DNA of 64,000 nt from assembly GCA_963763485.1 (NCBI GenBank), contig CAVXOW010000005.1:1426001-1490000 (forward strand), written 5' to 3'. Shown piece by piece: positions 38,745 to 48,338 of this stretch. Positions within the stretch are counted from its first letter, which is position 1. Each line of letters begins with the position of its first letter. The notes beneath the pieces are model-generated. The model was not told the DNA's origin. It made no database searches and saw only the letters and a list, made by a program, of their open reading frames with translations. The stretch is from CAWCKS01 sp963763485 (GTDB taxonomy: Bacteria > Pseudomonadota > Alphaproteobacteria > Rhizobiales > Xanthobacteraceae). Position numbers and translations under genes: made by a program.

Positions 38745-39608
38745 CTATATCCCGCGGAAATTCGGCTTACGCTTCTCGACGAAGGCGCGCCGGGCCTCCT
38801 TGGCGTCGGCCGAGCTCTGCAGAATGCCGCCAGCGTTCGAGGTCAGCACCATCGTCGTCTCGAGCGAGCTGTCGAGCGCGGCGCGCATGATGCGCTTCGA
38901 GTTCCATTGCACTAGCGGCGGCTGATCGATAATGCGCTGGCACAATCCGCGCGTGAAGCTCTCGAGCTCGGCGAGCGGCACGAGATGGTTGAGAATGCCC
39001 CACCGATAGGCAGTTTCGTTGTCGAGCGAGCCGGTGTAGGCGAACTCGAGCGCCCGGCCGAGGCCGATCATCTTCGGCAGGTAATAGCAACCGCCGTTCT
39101 CGATGATCTGGCCGACCTGCTGGTAGGCGACGAAGCGCGTCGCCTCGCATCCGATGCGGATGTCACAGTGCAGCGACATGTCCATTCCGGCGCCGACGGC
39201 GGGACCGTTGATCATGGCGATCGTCGGTTTGCGGATCAGCGAGATGTCGCGGTGCAGCTTCGTGAGGCCGTAGAAGAAGTGCTGGCGCGTGGCGTCGGGA
39301 CCCTCGTGGCTGCCGCGCGCGCCAATTGCCTGCGGTCCGATCTCGGCGGCCGTTGCCCGGCTCTTCAAGTCGGCGCCCGAGCAGAAACCGCGACCAACTC
39401 CGGTCAGCACGATGACACGCACGTCGGGGTCGTCGTCGGCGGCCCGCATGTACTCGCCGACTTTGGCGACCGTGCCGTTCTCCTCCGCGGTGCCGACCAG
39501 CGCGTTCATCTTTTCGGGCTGGTTGAACTTGATCCAGAGAATGCCGGAGGCCTCCTTCTCGTAGAGCAGATGGGGGACGAGCTCGGGTCCTGTGGCGGCG
39601 CTGGACAT
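38745..39608 (-). CDS. Enoyl-CoA hydratase/isomerase family protein
   Basis: Crotonase-fold enzyme of 287 residues. Landmarks are KFNQPEKMNALVGTAEE, VLTGVGRGFCSGADLKSRA (oxyanion-hole strand), AMINGPAVGAGMDMSLHCD and GLGRALEFAYTGSLDNET. Met at 39608 (MSSAATG) is the likely start, just inside the longest frame. It belongs to a block of degradative oxidoreductases and would act on a CoA thioester. Substrate not identifiable. Confidence 0.88.
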   Translation of the reverse strand: MSSAATGPELVPHLLYEKEASGILWIKFNQPEKMNALVGTAEENGTVAKVGEYMRAADDDPDVRVIVLTGVGRGFCSGADLKSRATAAEIGPQAIGARGSHEGPDATRQHFFYGLTKLHRDISLIRKPTIAMINGPAVGAGMDMSLHCDIRIGCEATRFVAYQQVGQIIENGGCYYLPKMIGLGRALEFAYTGSLDNETAYRWGILNHLVPLAELESFTRGLCQRIIDQPPLVQWNSKRIMRAALDSSLETTMVLTSNAGGILQSSADAKEARRAFVEKRKPNFRGI

Positions 39609-40116
39609 GAGGTTCACTCCGTGATGACTGTCTCAATGGCGCACAGCATGGCGGTCGCGGCCGGCCACGGCAAACGAAAGATGACGCCGGTGACCTCTGG
39701 CTCGTTCCTCACTCACGCGGTCTTGGCATCGGTAAGTGAGGTAGATGCTATCACCTTGAATACGCCAAGCTTTCTTTCGCCTCCGGGGATCGTTCGGCAT
39801 GGCTTCCGCCATCGCCAGAGGAGCGAGCGGTCATGGCGATCAATGACGACACCGAACTGAGCCGACGACTGCTCGACCACCGGCGGCGTGGGTGTTCTCG
39901 CTGATCGCAGGCGTGTTCGACGAGTTCATGGACCGTGCGCGCCGCACAACTACTGTTCATCTGAATTCGGCGGACGTACGTTCTTGGGAGCAAAACGGAA
40001 CAACTCTGCTTGCTCAGAGCATCACCGCTTTTGACCCTAATTCCGCTCTCGACAACGAGCATCCTCGATGATGTCGTTGGAGCAACGCGACGGAAACGAT
40101 CAGAGGACTTGCTGCT
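39609..40116. other. Divergent intergenic region, 508 bp, no supported gene
   Basis: Holds the promoters of the divergent hydratase and GMC genes. A plus-strand frame ending at 40071 contains SLIAGVFDEFMDRAR and could be a gene remnant, but no family is recognised. Confidence 0.4.
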
Positions 40117-41712
40117 ATGGACCAACGCACCGTCGATTTCATCATCGTTGGCGCTGGATCGGCGGGCGCGGCGCTCGCCAACCGCCTTACAGAGAACGGC
40201 CGATTTCGCGTTCTGCTGCTGGAGGCAGGAGGCAAGACACATCGGCTGTCGCAGGTACCGATCAGCTTCGCGCGCTTCATCAATCGTCCCGGCGTGAATT
40301 GGCTGTATGCCTCCGAACCCGAGGACAATACGGGAGGGCGAGCAATCCCCGTTCCACGCGGGCGCATGCTCGGTGGCTCGAGTGCCATCAACGGGATGGT
40401 ATGGGTCCGCGGGCAGCGGCAGGACTACGATCATTGGGCGCAGCTCGGCAACCGTGGCTGGAGCTACCAGGACGTGCTGCCGATCTTCAGGAGCATGGAA
40501 AGCTACGCCGGCGGCACCAACGAGATCCGGGGTCGTGCGGGGCCTCTGGAGATCACCGACAGCGACGAGAGCGGTCGCCTCTATGACAGCTTCTTCGCCG
40601 CCGCCGAATCCATCGGGATAAAGCGAACGCACGACTACAACGGCCTCGAACAGGACGGCATCGCCATGACGCAGGCCTCGATCAGCCGTGGCCGGCGCAT
40701 GAGCACGGCGAAGTGCTATCTCGACCCGGCGCGAAAAAGAGCAAACCTCACCATCGAAACGGATGCGATGGTTGAAAGTCTGGTGCTCGAAGGCCGCCGC
40801 TGCACAGGTGTGCGATACTCCAGCCACGGCTCAAAACGTGAGGCCCGTGCTGCACGCGAAGTCATCGTCGCGGCCGGCTCGATCGCATCACCGCAACTGC
40901 TGGAGCTTTCCGGCATCGGCCAGGGGGCGCGCCTCAAGGGCCTCGGCATCGAGGTTTGCCATGATCTGCCCGGCGTCGGCGAGAACCTGCGGGACCACTG
41001 GGCGCCGCGGATGAAATGGCGCGTCGGACGGCATGGGGTCACCTTCAACGAGCGCGCACGCGGCTATGGGGCGCTGTGGCACGGGCTACTCTACATGACG
41101 ACGCGAAAAGGGTTCCTGAGCCACCCGGCGTCTCCGATCCGCGCCTTCTTCAGGACGCGCGAAGGCCTCGACAGCCCGGACGCCATGTTCACCATGCAGC
41201 CCTTCCTGTCGACGCCGAACGTGAAGCTGGCGAAGGAGTCCGGGATGACCATGATCACGCATCAGCTGCGCCCAGAGAGCAAGGGCAGCGTGCATATCAA
41301 CGCGCCGGATCCGCGCAAACACCCGTCGATCCGCTTCAACTTTCTGGCAGAGCGCGTCGACCGCGAGTGCGTGCTCGCAAGTATGCGCATCGTGCGGCGG
41401 CTGGTCGCTGCGCCGGCCCTGGCCTGGCTCGGGGCCGAGGAGCTTGCGCCGGGTCCGGGGGTGAATTCGGACGAAGAGTTGCTCGACTTCGTCACGCAGA
41501 CGGCGGAGACAACCTATCATCCGGTCGGAACGTGCAGAATGGGCAGTGACCCGCTTGCTGTCGTCGATGATGAGCTGCGTGTCCACGGGATCGCCAACCT
41601 GCGCGTTGCCGACGCCTCGATCATGCCGACTTTGACGTCCGGCAACACCAATGCACCGTCGATCATGATCGGCGAAAAGGCTGCGCGCATCGCCTTGGAG
41701 GCGGCGGCCTGA
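40117..41712 (+). CDS. GMC-family oxidoreductase (choline/alcohol dehydrogenase-like)
   Basis: FAD-dependent oxidase/dehydrogenase of 531 residues. The Rossmann start FIIVGAGSAGAALANRL binds FAD, and the first GMC signature is PRGRMLGGSSAINGMVWVRG. The second signature includes GSIASPQLLELSGIG. The C-terminal catalytic region TTYHPVGTCRMG holds the active-site His, and NTNAPSIMIGEKAA ends the FAD domain. Overall layout matches BetA-like alcohol dehydrogenases. Neighbours suggest oxidation of an alcohol intermediate in a catabolic route, but the substrate is unknown. Confidence 0.92.
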   Translation: MDQRTVDFIIVGAGSAGAALANRLTENGRFRVLLLEAGGKTHRLSQVPISFARFINRPGVNWLYASEPEDNTGGRAIPVPRGRMLGGSSAINGMVWVRGQRQDYDHWAQLGNRGWSYQDVLPIFRSMESYAGGTNEIRGRAGPLEITDSDESGRLYDSFFAAAESIGIKRTHDYNGLEQDGIAMTQASISRGRRMSTAKCYLDPARKRANLTIETDAMVESLVLEGRRCTGVRYSSHGSKREARAAREVIVAAGSIASPQLLELSGIGQGARLKGLGIEVCHDLPGVGENLRDHWAPRMKWRVGRHGVTFNERARGYGALWHGLLYMTTRKGFLSHPASPIRAFFRTREGLDSPDAMFTMQPFLSTPNVKLAKESGMTMITHQLRPESKGSVHINAPDPRKHPSIRFNFLAERVDRECVLASMRIVRRLVAAPALAWLGAEELAPGPGVNSDEELLDFVTQTAETTYHPVGTCRMGSDPLAVVDDELRVHGIANLRVADASIMPTLTSGNTNAPSIMIGEKAARIALEAAA

Positions 41713-41855
41713 TCGCGGTGCGGCGCCCTCTATACTAGGTCGGCTCTGGGTCAATCTCGCACATTGCATGCAGCGACCAGCGTGTAACCGGCGCCACGCA
41801 GTTTAACAAAATGTGCCGCAGCAATGCGACCGTCTTAAGAAGAAGGAGACAAAAC

Positions 41856-42947
41856 GTGCAACTCTGGACCACGAGCGTGGCCTCGGCACGCGGCGCGGCG
41901 CGCACCGCACAGGAGATCGAGGCGGCTGGCTGGGACGGCATGCTGGTGGTCGATTCGCAGAACCTCTCCGGCGATCCCTATGTTTCGCTGGCGCTGGCCG
42001 CGACGGTGACCACGCGTGTCGGCCTTGGCACCGGCGTCACCAACTCGGTCACCCGCCATGCGGCGGCGACCGCCACCGCCATCGCCAGCGTCCACCGCAT
42101 CTCCAACGGCCGCGCCGTGCTGGGCATCGGCCGCGGCGATTCCGCGCTCGCCCATCTCGGCCGGGCGCCGGCACGCCTCGGCCAGTTCGAGCGCTACCTG
42201 CGGCACCTTCAGCTCTACCTCGCCGGCAAATCGGTGAGCTTCGACGAGATCGACATCCCGCCCGAGGTAGCGCCGCCGCTCTCCGGCCTGCACCTGCACG
42301 ACGCACCGCCGGCCAGCCGCATCGGCTGGATTGCCGACGGCCTCGAGGGCGGGGCGAAGGGCAGCACCAAGGTGCCGGTCGAGGTCGCGGCCAGTGGTCC
42401 CAAGGTGATCGCCATGTCCGCGCTGCACGCCGAGCGGGTGATGTTCACGCTGGGCGCCGATGTCGAGCGGCTGGCTTGGGGCATTGCGCTGGCCAAGAAG
42501 ACCCGCAAGGACGCGGGCCTCGATCCCGACGCCATCGCCTTCGGCGCCTACGTGAATTTGGGCTGCCATACCGACATCGGCGCGGCGCGCGGCCTGGTAC
42601 GCGGCGGCCTCACCACCTTCGCGCGCTTCTCCGTGATGCACGGCAAGGCCAACGGCCCCGTCTCGTCCGGCGACCGCCAGGTGCTGGAGAGACTGCGCAC
42701 CAACTACGATATGAAGGCCCACACACGCGGCGATTCCCGCCAGGCCGGCACGCTGACCGACGATTTCGTCGACCGCTTCGCCATCGTCGGCACCCCCGAC
42801 CGCTGCATCGACCGCCTGCGGGCGCTAGAAGCGCTCGGCCTCGACAAGGTGGCGATCTCCGGCGGCATGCGTGGCGCTTCGGCTGAGGATGCTGCGGTGA
42901 GCAAGCAGCTCGTCACGGAGGAGGTGCTGACGGGGATGCGACGGTAA
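41856..42947 (+). CDS. LLM-class flavin/F420-dependent oxidoreductase
   Basis: Luciferase-like monooxygenase of about 363 residues. Core phrases are AQEIEAAGWDGMLVVDSQ, VGLGTGVTNSVTRHAAATA, ISNGRAVLGIGRGDSA and, at the end, FAIVGTPDRCIDRLRALEALG with GLDKVAISGG. A GTG start at 41856 is chosen because AAGGAG lies about 9 bases upstream. The longer ATG frame starts in non-coding-looking sequence. Resembles F420-dependent reductases of the MER type; true cofactor not determinable. Confidence 0.85.
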   Translation: MQLWTTSVASARGAARTAQEIEAAGWDGMLVVDSQNLSGDPYVSLALAATVTTRVGLGTGVTNSVTRHAAATATAIASVHRISNGRAVLGIGRGDSALAHLGRAPARLGQFERYLRHLQLYLAGKSVSFDEIDIPPEVAPPLSGLHLHDAPPASRIGWIADGLEGGAKGSTKVPVEVAASGPKVIAMSALHAERVMFTLGADVERLAWGIALAKKTRKDAGLDPDAIAFGAYVNLGCHTDIGAARGLVRGGLTTFARFSVMHGKANGPVSSGDRQVLERLRTNYDMKAHTRGDSRQAGTLTDDFVDRFAIVGTPDRCIDRLRALEALGLDKVAISGGMRGASAEDAAVSKQLVTEEVLTGMRR

Positions 42948-43350
42948 TCTTCCAGACCGCGCGCTCATGCTGTGAGTGCGCCAGAGGCGCGTGGCCCGGA
43001 TGTAGATGTCGTGGAGGCATCACGCGGCTGGTATGACGCGGATGAGTATGTCCGACAGACCAGCGCGTGAAGGATCGACTCCGAGTAGGACCGCTTATGG
43101 CCCGAAGGCGAAGTCGCTGTCGTCCGCTTGCATGTCGGCTAATCGGGGCTGAGCGGACTCGTTGTGCTCGCTACGAGCCTTTCCGTTGATGACCCAACTG
43201 CGACATCGACCAGCATTTATGTTGCAGTAGCAAATCCGCTGCCGGACCCAAATTCCGGTTCGAGCCGTTACGATGCCGCCTACTCAGCAAGAGGTACGGA
43301 GCGGACGCCCCGTGAACCGATCTAATGGAATATTCACCGCCCGGTGACAG
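42948..43350. other. Intergenic region with no gene
   Basis: Between convergent LLM genes. No frame with a domain or ribosome site was seen; the sequence looks like decayed DNA. Confidence 0.4.
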
Positions 43351-43378
43351 ACCGCTGCGCCTCATGCGGCGCAGCGGT
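43351..43378 (-). terminator. Perfect 11-bp hairpin downstream of an LLM gene
   Basis: ACCGCTGCGCC (43351-43361) and GGCGCAGCGGT (43368-43378) flank a 6-nt loop, 14 bp after the stop of the minus-strand LLM gene. No T tract follows, so it may slow polymerase or protect the 3' end rather than act as a canonical terminator. Confidence 0.5.
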
Positions 43379-43391
43379 AACGCCTCCTCCG

Positions 43392-44498
43392 CTATTCAGC
43401 GGCGATGCCCCGCGCGCCAAGGTTCAAGTGCTTGAGCCTGGGCATCACCTCTTTCGCGATCAGTTCGAGCGAGTGCCGCCAGGCTTGTGGATCCTCGACA
43501 TAATCGAAGCCAAACACCAGGAGCTGGCCGAATCCGCCGACGTCATGATAAATCTTCTCGATCTTCTCGACGACGGTCTTGGGTGAGCCGACAATCCAGT
43601 TGTGCCGTGCGCAATATTCCGGCGTCACGTCGGAGTCAGGCACACTCTGGTCGTGTTTCAGGTACTCGAAGAAGCCGAACTGGCCCAGCAGCGGCAGGAA
43701 ATATTCCCGCATCATCCGCCCCATGTGGGAGCCGACGGACAACCGCATCGCCTCCGCGTCGGTATCGGCAACGAAGATCTCGCGCACCAGACGCCACTCG
43801 CTGCGATGAGCGGTGCGGCCGGATTTCGCGGCTCCGATCTCGACCGACTCCCAATGGCTTTTGACATAGGCCGGGTTGAGGTTGAGGCTCATCGGCAGAT
43901 AGCCCTTCTCACCCGCGAGCTTCAGCGTATCGGAGCCCTTGGAAAGACCAGCGACCCCGATCGGCGGATGCGGCGTCTGCAATGGCTTGATGTGCGGCTT
44001 GAGGAATCCGAACATCGTGTCGGGTTTGGTGACGTGCCAGAACTTGCCCTTGTAGTCGAACGGTTCGGCCGAGCTCCACAGCTTGAGTATGATATCCAAG
44101 GCCTCGCGCGTCATCTCGCGGTTCGCCCCCGACATGCCATCGACGTTAAACATCGCCCAGTCGCTCGGCAGACCGGATGCGGCTATTCCGAAATTGAGGC
44201 GCCCTCCGGAAATGTGATCGAGCATCGCCACGCGGTTGGCGAGTTCGGCCGGGTGATGATAGGGAAGCAGAAAACCGCCGGGGCCAAGGCGGATGTTTTT
44301 GGTCTGCATCAGCGCTTGTGCCACGAGCAGATCCGGCGAAGGATGCGGCTCCCAGGGCGCCGTGTGATGTTCGCCGATCCAGGCCTCGCTGAAGCCCAGT
44401 TCGTCCAGCCAGCGGATTACCTGTAGGTCCCACTCGTGCCCGTCCTTCAATGAACGCTCGGGTGGATGCGAAGGCATTGCGAAGTAGCCAAATTGCAT
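43392..44498 (-). CDS. LLM-class flavin-dependent monooxygenase (limonene monooxygenase/alkanal type)
   Basis: Luciferase-like monooxygenase of 368 residues. The start MQFGYFAMPSHPPERS leads to DELGFSEAWIGEHHTAPWEP, NIRLGPGGFLLPYHHPAELA and GGRLNFGIAASGLPSDW. The C-terminus has WIVGSPKTVVEKIEKI. The phrases resemble limonene 1,2-monooxygenase-like LLM enzymes. An upstream Met at 44537 is in frame but the family start fits 44498. Divergent from the group D monooxygenase, so possibly co-regulated with it. Confidence 0.87.
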   Translation of the reverse strand: MQFGYFAMPSHPPERSLKDGHEWDLQVIRWLDELGFSEAWIGEHHTAPWEPHPSPDLLVAQALMQTKNIRLGPGGFLLPYHHPAELANRVAMLDHISGGRLNFGIAASGLPSDWAMFNVDGMSGANREMTREALDIILKLWSSAEPFDYKGKFWHVTKPDTMFGFLKPHIKPLQTPHPPIGVAGLSKGSDTLKLAGEKGYLPMSLNLNPAYVKSHWESVEIGAAKSGRTAHRSEWRLVREIFVADTDAEAMRLSVGSHMGRMMREYFLPLLGQFGFFEYLKHDQSVPDSDVTPEYCARHNWIVGSPKTVVEKIEKIYHDVGGFGQLLVFGFDYVEDPQAWRHSLELIAKEVMPRLKHLNLGARGIAAE

Positions 44499-44892
44499 TG
44501 TTTTCTCCCGGTTGTTTTTGATTTTCACGGCAGCCATTACTAATCACGGCCAGGTTGACGCTGCCCTCTCAATTAATGCCCGTTTTGTCGAGAAAGACAG
44601 AGGTTTTTTGCCGCGATTTCCTGCCCCGCTTATGTCCGCAGTCGAGATGCGAACGGACTCCGCGACACCATAGTGTTTTTGGTCGAGATTGCCCCCTGAG
44701 TAGACATGTGCGGCAAGACGAGAAATCCGCTAGGCTGATCATGCTGCAAGTGCAGTGCGTAGCGAGCCGGTGATCAACCTCCTGTTTTTCGATCTTGATG
44801 GTTGCCACCGCTGGTACCGTCGGCGCTTGGGGCAGTGGACAATCTCCGAATGGAAGCGAAACGACGTTCGGCAAATAGAAGGATGGAAGCGA
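44499..44892. other. Divergent promoter region between two monooxygenase genes
   Basis: About 390 bp with no convincing gene; in-frame upstream codons of the plus-strand gene are open but look non-coding. No clear operator dyad seen. Confidence 0.4.
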
Positions 44893-46047
44893 ATGATCGA
44901 CGCTGCCGTGAATGCGGGAAAGATCGTCGGGGCGCTGAAGGAGACCGAGGCGGAGTCGGAGGCAAAGCGCACGCTGAGCACGCGAGCCGTCGCGCTGCTG
45001 CACGAAGCGGGGCTCACGCGAATCATGAGTCCAGCGGTCTACGGCGGTTATCAGCTGCCGGTCCGTGCCCTGGTGGAAGCCGAGCGGGTCGTGGCGCAAG
45101 GGAGCACTGCAGCGTCATGGGTGTTGATGGTGTGCGCGGCCCATACCTTCATCGCCGGCCGGCTGCCACGTCGCGGCCAAGACGAGATTTTCGGCGCAGA
45201 CCCCGGAATGCTGATCCCCGGCGTACCCTCGCCGCGCGGTACCTGCCAGCGCACCAAGGGCGGATACATTCTCAACGGACGGTGGCCATACGCCAGCGGC
45301 GCCGACCACGGCGATTGGGTCCTGATCGGATGCAGGGGCATTCGCAACGAAGCGGGCGAATCCTGTCCTACCCTGATCGTCGTGATGCCGAAGGCAAACG
45401 TCGTCATCGACGACACTTGGTACACGCTCGGAATGCGTGGCACCGGCTCCAAGGATGTCTTGCTCGACAACGTGTTCATTCCGGACCACTACGCGGTGCC
45501 GATGGCCGAAGCGCAACTCGGCACCGTACCGGGCGTCGACATTCCGCTTTACCGGCTTCCGATCAGATCGGCGCTCGCCACGATGCTGCTGGGCACGATC
45601 GTCGGGATGGCCGACCGGGGATTGCAGCTGTTCGTCGACCAGACGCGCACACGCCGGGACGTCTACAGCGGGACTATGAAGGTCGATAACCCCGGCATGC
45701 AGCGCCGCGTCGCCGAGGCGAGTGCTGAGATCTCCTGCGCCTGGGCGCTGACGCAGCAGAACTGCGACCTGCTCGAGCAGGCGATGCAGCGCGATCCGCC
45801 GATGCCGATCGCAGCGCGCGCGCAGGCACGATGGAACGCCGCCTATGCCACCGAGCTGTGCCGGCGAGCCTGCAATCGACTGTTCGAAGGGGCCGGCGCC
45901 GGCGCGGCACACGACAGCCATGTCATGCAGATCTTCTTTCGCGATATGAACACTGCGACGCATCACGCGATGCTCGACTTCGACACCAACGTCGAGATCC
46001 AGGGCAAGAGCCTATTGGGATTGGAACTGGTTGACGCAACTGTATGA
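44893..46047 (+). CDS. Acyl-CoA dehydrogenase-fold flavin monooxygenase (HsaA/HpaB group D-like)
   Basis: Protein of 384 residues with acyl-CoA dehydrogenase fold but oxygenase-type motifs. RIMSPAVYGGYQLPVRALVE, GSTAASWVLMVCAAHTF, GGYILNGRWPYASGADHGDW and MRGTGSKDVLLDNVF are typical of two-component flavin hydroxylases such as HsaA and p-hydroxyphenylacetate hydroxylase. These use reduced flavin from a separate reductase to hydroxylate aromatic substrates. Met at 44893 is chosen because upstream codons lack homology-like character. No reductase gene is visible nearby. A desulfurisation enzyme of the DszC group is an alternative. Confidence 0.82.
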   Translation: MIDAAVNAGKIVGALKETEAESEAKRTLSTRAVALLHEAGLTRIMSPAVYGGYQLPVRALVEAERVVAQGSTAASWVLMVCAAHTFIAGRLPRRGQDEIFGADPGMLIPGVPSPRGTCQRTKGGYILNGRWPYASGADHGDWVLIGCRGIRNEAGESCPTLIVVMPKANVVIDDTWYTLGMRGTGSKDVLLDNVFIPDHYAVPMAEAQLGTVPGVDIPLYRLPIRSALATMLLGTIVGMADRGLQLFVDQTRTRRDVYSGTMKVDNPGMQRRVAEASAEISCAWALTQQNCDLLEQAMQRDPPMPIAARAQARWNAAYATELCRRACNRLFEGAGAGAAHDSHVMQIFFRDMNTATHHAMLDFDTNVEIQGKSLLGLELVDATV

Positions 46048-46432
46048 CCCGGCTGAAGCGTTGCGGGGAAGCTGATCGAGAATGGCGCCGGCCCGGCTGC
46101 GAATCGTGTCTTCCAATCGGGCGAGGTTCGGCGGGACGAGCCGCGCATGAGCGCAAATCTTGCTCAAGGCTCGCGCTTAAGTGCCGAGGGCATTTGTTAG
46201 CTGATGAGCGTGAAGCAGGTGCGCATGCGTCTATTGCGTTGTTCAGCGTTTTGACCCAGAGCCGAAGAAGCTCGCTTCATGTCTAATGTCTGCTTGTGAG
46301 TGAGTATTGGGCGGACCAAACTTCAGCGAGTTCTCGGGTCTGCTGACGATACCTACTTCGACGTGCGTTGGACTCATGTCCATGCTGCTAGAGCGAAGCT
46401 GATCGTCGACTCTGAATGTTTATCGTAATGCT
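46048..46432. other. Intergenic region between convergent genes, no gene
   Basis: About 385 bp, somewhat lower in GC than its surroundings, with no domain, RNA or clear terminator recognised. Confidence 0.4.
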
Positions 46433-48226
46433 TCAGCGTACCGCACGTACCTTGACGTACGATCCTGGAGCATCTTCGATCGCGGTTAGCTTGCCGCTCC
46501 CTGGGGTGCGGGCGTCGATCGTGCCGTCCGAAAACTGAAAAACCCACTCATCCCAAGTCGGCCACCAGGAGCCTGCGCTGGCCGTTGCGCCCTTGAACCA
46601 GTCGTCCGGATTTGACGGCAGATCAGCGTTCCGCCAGTGGCCATATTTCGACCCGGGCGGGCTGATCACGCCCGCGATGTGCCCCGAGGCGGACAGCACA
46701 AACGTGATCGGGCCGCCATAGATCTGGGTTGCAGCATAGGTCGACTTCCACGGCGTGATGTGGTCTTCGCGCGTCGACAGCAGGAAGGAGGGCGTCTCGA
46801 TCAGGCGCAAATCGATCGGGACCCCTTTCAGCGTGATGCCGCCCGGCTTAGACAGCCGGTTCTCGTGATACATATTTCGCAGATAGAAATTGTGCATTGC
46901 CGCCGGCATGCGCGTGGCATCGGCATTCCAGTAGAGCAGGTCGAACTGGATCGGTTCTTTCCCGAGCAGATAGTTGTTGACGACGAACGACCAAATTAGA
47001 TCATTGGCGCGCAGCATGTTGAATGAGGTCGCCATGTCGTGCGCCTCGAGGTAACCGCGCTCCTTCATGCGTTGTTCGAGCGAGACGAGCTGCTCTTCAT
47101 CGATAAACACCGCCATGTCGCCGACGTCGGTAAAGTCGACGAGCGATACGAAGTAGGTTGCGCTCGCGATCCGCGTGTCGTCCTTTGCCGTCAGATAGGC
47201 AAGGGTCGAAGCAAGCAGCGTCCCACCGAGGCAATAGCCGATGGCGTTAGCGGTTCGCTCGCCGGTTGCCGTCTCGACGGCATCGAGCGCGGCCAGCAGG
47301 CCTTCAGACATGTAGTCCTCAAAGCTCTTATCGGCGAGCCGCTTATCGGGATTGACCCACGAAATCACGAACGCCGTGTGTCCTTGGGCGACGGCCCAAC
47401 GGATGAACGAGTTCTCGGGCCGCAGGTCAAGAATGTAGAATTTGTTGATCCAAGGCGGCACGATGAGCAGTGGCCTGCGCCTGACCTGCGCGGTCACAGG
47501 CGTGTATTGAATGAGCTGCATCATCTCGTTCTGAAATATGACTTTGCCGGGCGTCGTCGCTACGTTCTCGCCGACGCGAAATGCGTCCGGCGATGTCATT
47601 GTAATGGCGAGACGGCCTTCCCCGCGCTCGAGATCGCCGAGCAGATTGGCAAGCCCGTTCAACAGATTGTTGCCGCCGCTTTCGATTGTCGCTTTCAAAA
47701 CTTCGGGATTGGTCGCGACGAAATTTGACGGTGCGATCGCATCGACGAACTGTCGCGCATAAAACTCCGTCTTGTGAGCCTCTTTTGGATCGAGACCCTC
47801 GACCCTGCGTACCGTAGACAGGATTGCATCGGCGGAGAGCAGGTAGCTTTGCTTGATGTACTCAAAGACCGCATTGTCGGCCCAGGCGGAATCGCGAAAG
47901 CGCTTGTCGCGTCGTCCGGTATCCGTAGGTTCGGCCGTGCCGATCAGGCGCTGCGTCGTATGTTGCCACAGCCGAAAATGTTCGTGCCACAAGTCCCATG
48001 TGGCGGTCGTAAGCGACATTGGGTCCGCCATCATTCGCTGTGTGAGTTCGGTAAAGGCTTTGCCGACGTTGCTTGGATCGCTCATGCCCATGCCGGCGAG
48101 CTCGTGACGCCGGTTGAAGAAACCGGTCACGAGCTGCTGACTTCGTTCGGCGATTCGTGCGAGGCTTGCCGAGGCTTGTTGCGGATCGAACTGCGGCAAC
48201 TTCCATATATCGTTAGTCATTGGCAA
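46433..48226 (-). CDS. phaC: Class I poly(R)-hydroxyalkanoate synthase
   Basis: Polymerises 3-hydroxyacyl-CoA into polyhydroxyalkanoate granules. At 597 residues it has the class I length. An N-terminal PhaC_N-like region (DPMSLTTATWDLW, WADNAVFEYIKQSYLL) precedes the alpha/beta hydrolase core. The lipase-like box GYCLGGT carries the nucleophilic Cys, STREDHITPW holds the catalytic Asp region and LSASGHIAGVISPP the catalytic His. The conserved PPWINKFYILDLRPENS is also present. No phaA/B/R/P genes are adjacent. The start may be MTNDIW two codons inside. Confidence 0.95.
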   Translation of the reverse strand: MPMTNDIWKLPQFDPQQASASLARIAERSQQLVTGFFNRRHELAGMGMSDPSNVGKAFTELTQRMMADPMSLTTATWDLWHEHFRLWQHTTQRLIGTAEPTDTGRRDKRFRDSAWADNAVFEYIKQSYLLSADAILSTVRRVEGLDPKEAHKTEFYARQFVDAIAPSNFVATNPEVLKATIESGGNNLLNGLANLLGDLERGEGRLAITMTSPDAFRVGENVATTPGKVIFQNEMMQLIQYTPVTAQVRRRPLLIVPPWINKFYILDLRPENSFIRWAVAQGHTAFVISWVNPDKRLADKSFEDYMSEGLLAALDAVETATGERTANAIGYCLGGTLLASTLAYLTAKDDTRIASATYFVSLVDFTDVGDMAVFIDEEQLVSLEQRMKERGYLEAHDMATSFNMLRANDLIWSFVVNNYLLGKEPIQFDLLYWNADATRMPAAMHNFYLRNMYHENRLSKPGGITLKGVPIDLRLIETPSFLLSTREDHITPWKSTYAATQIYGGPITFVLSASGHIAGVISPPGSKYGHWRNADLPSNPDDWFKGATASAGSWWPTWDEWVFQFSDGTIDARTPGSGKLTAIEDAPGSYVKVRAVR

Positions 48227-48338
48227 CCTGCTGCTTCTTATCGATTACCCAGAAGTGCGATTGTTCAGTTCAGGGCCTAAGATTGCAATGGTCAAGCACA
48301 AACGAAAGTATGAGGAATGCCGTGCGAGGGAGATATCT

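Noticed and set aside
41856..44498. Two LLM genes as bacterial luciferase luxAB
   Set aside because: Only the general LLM fold is shared; no luxCDE genes are present and the genes are convergent, not a luxAB pair.
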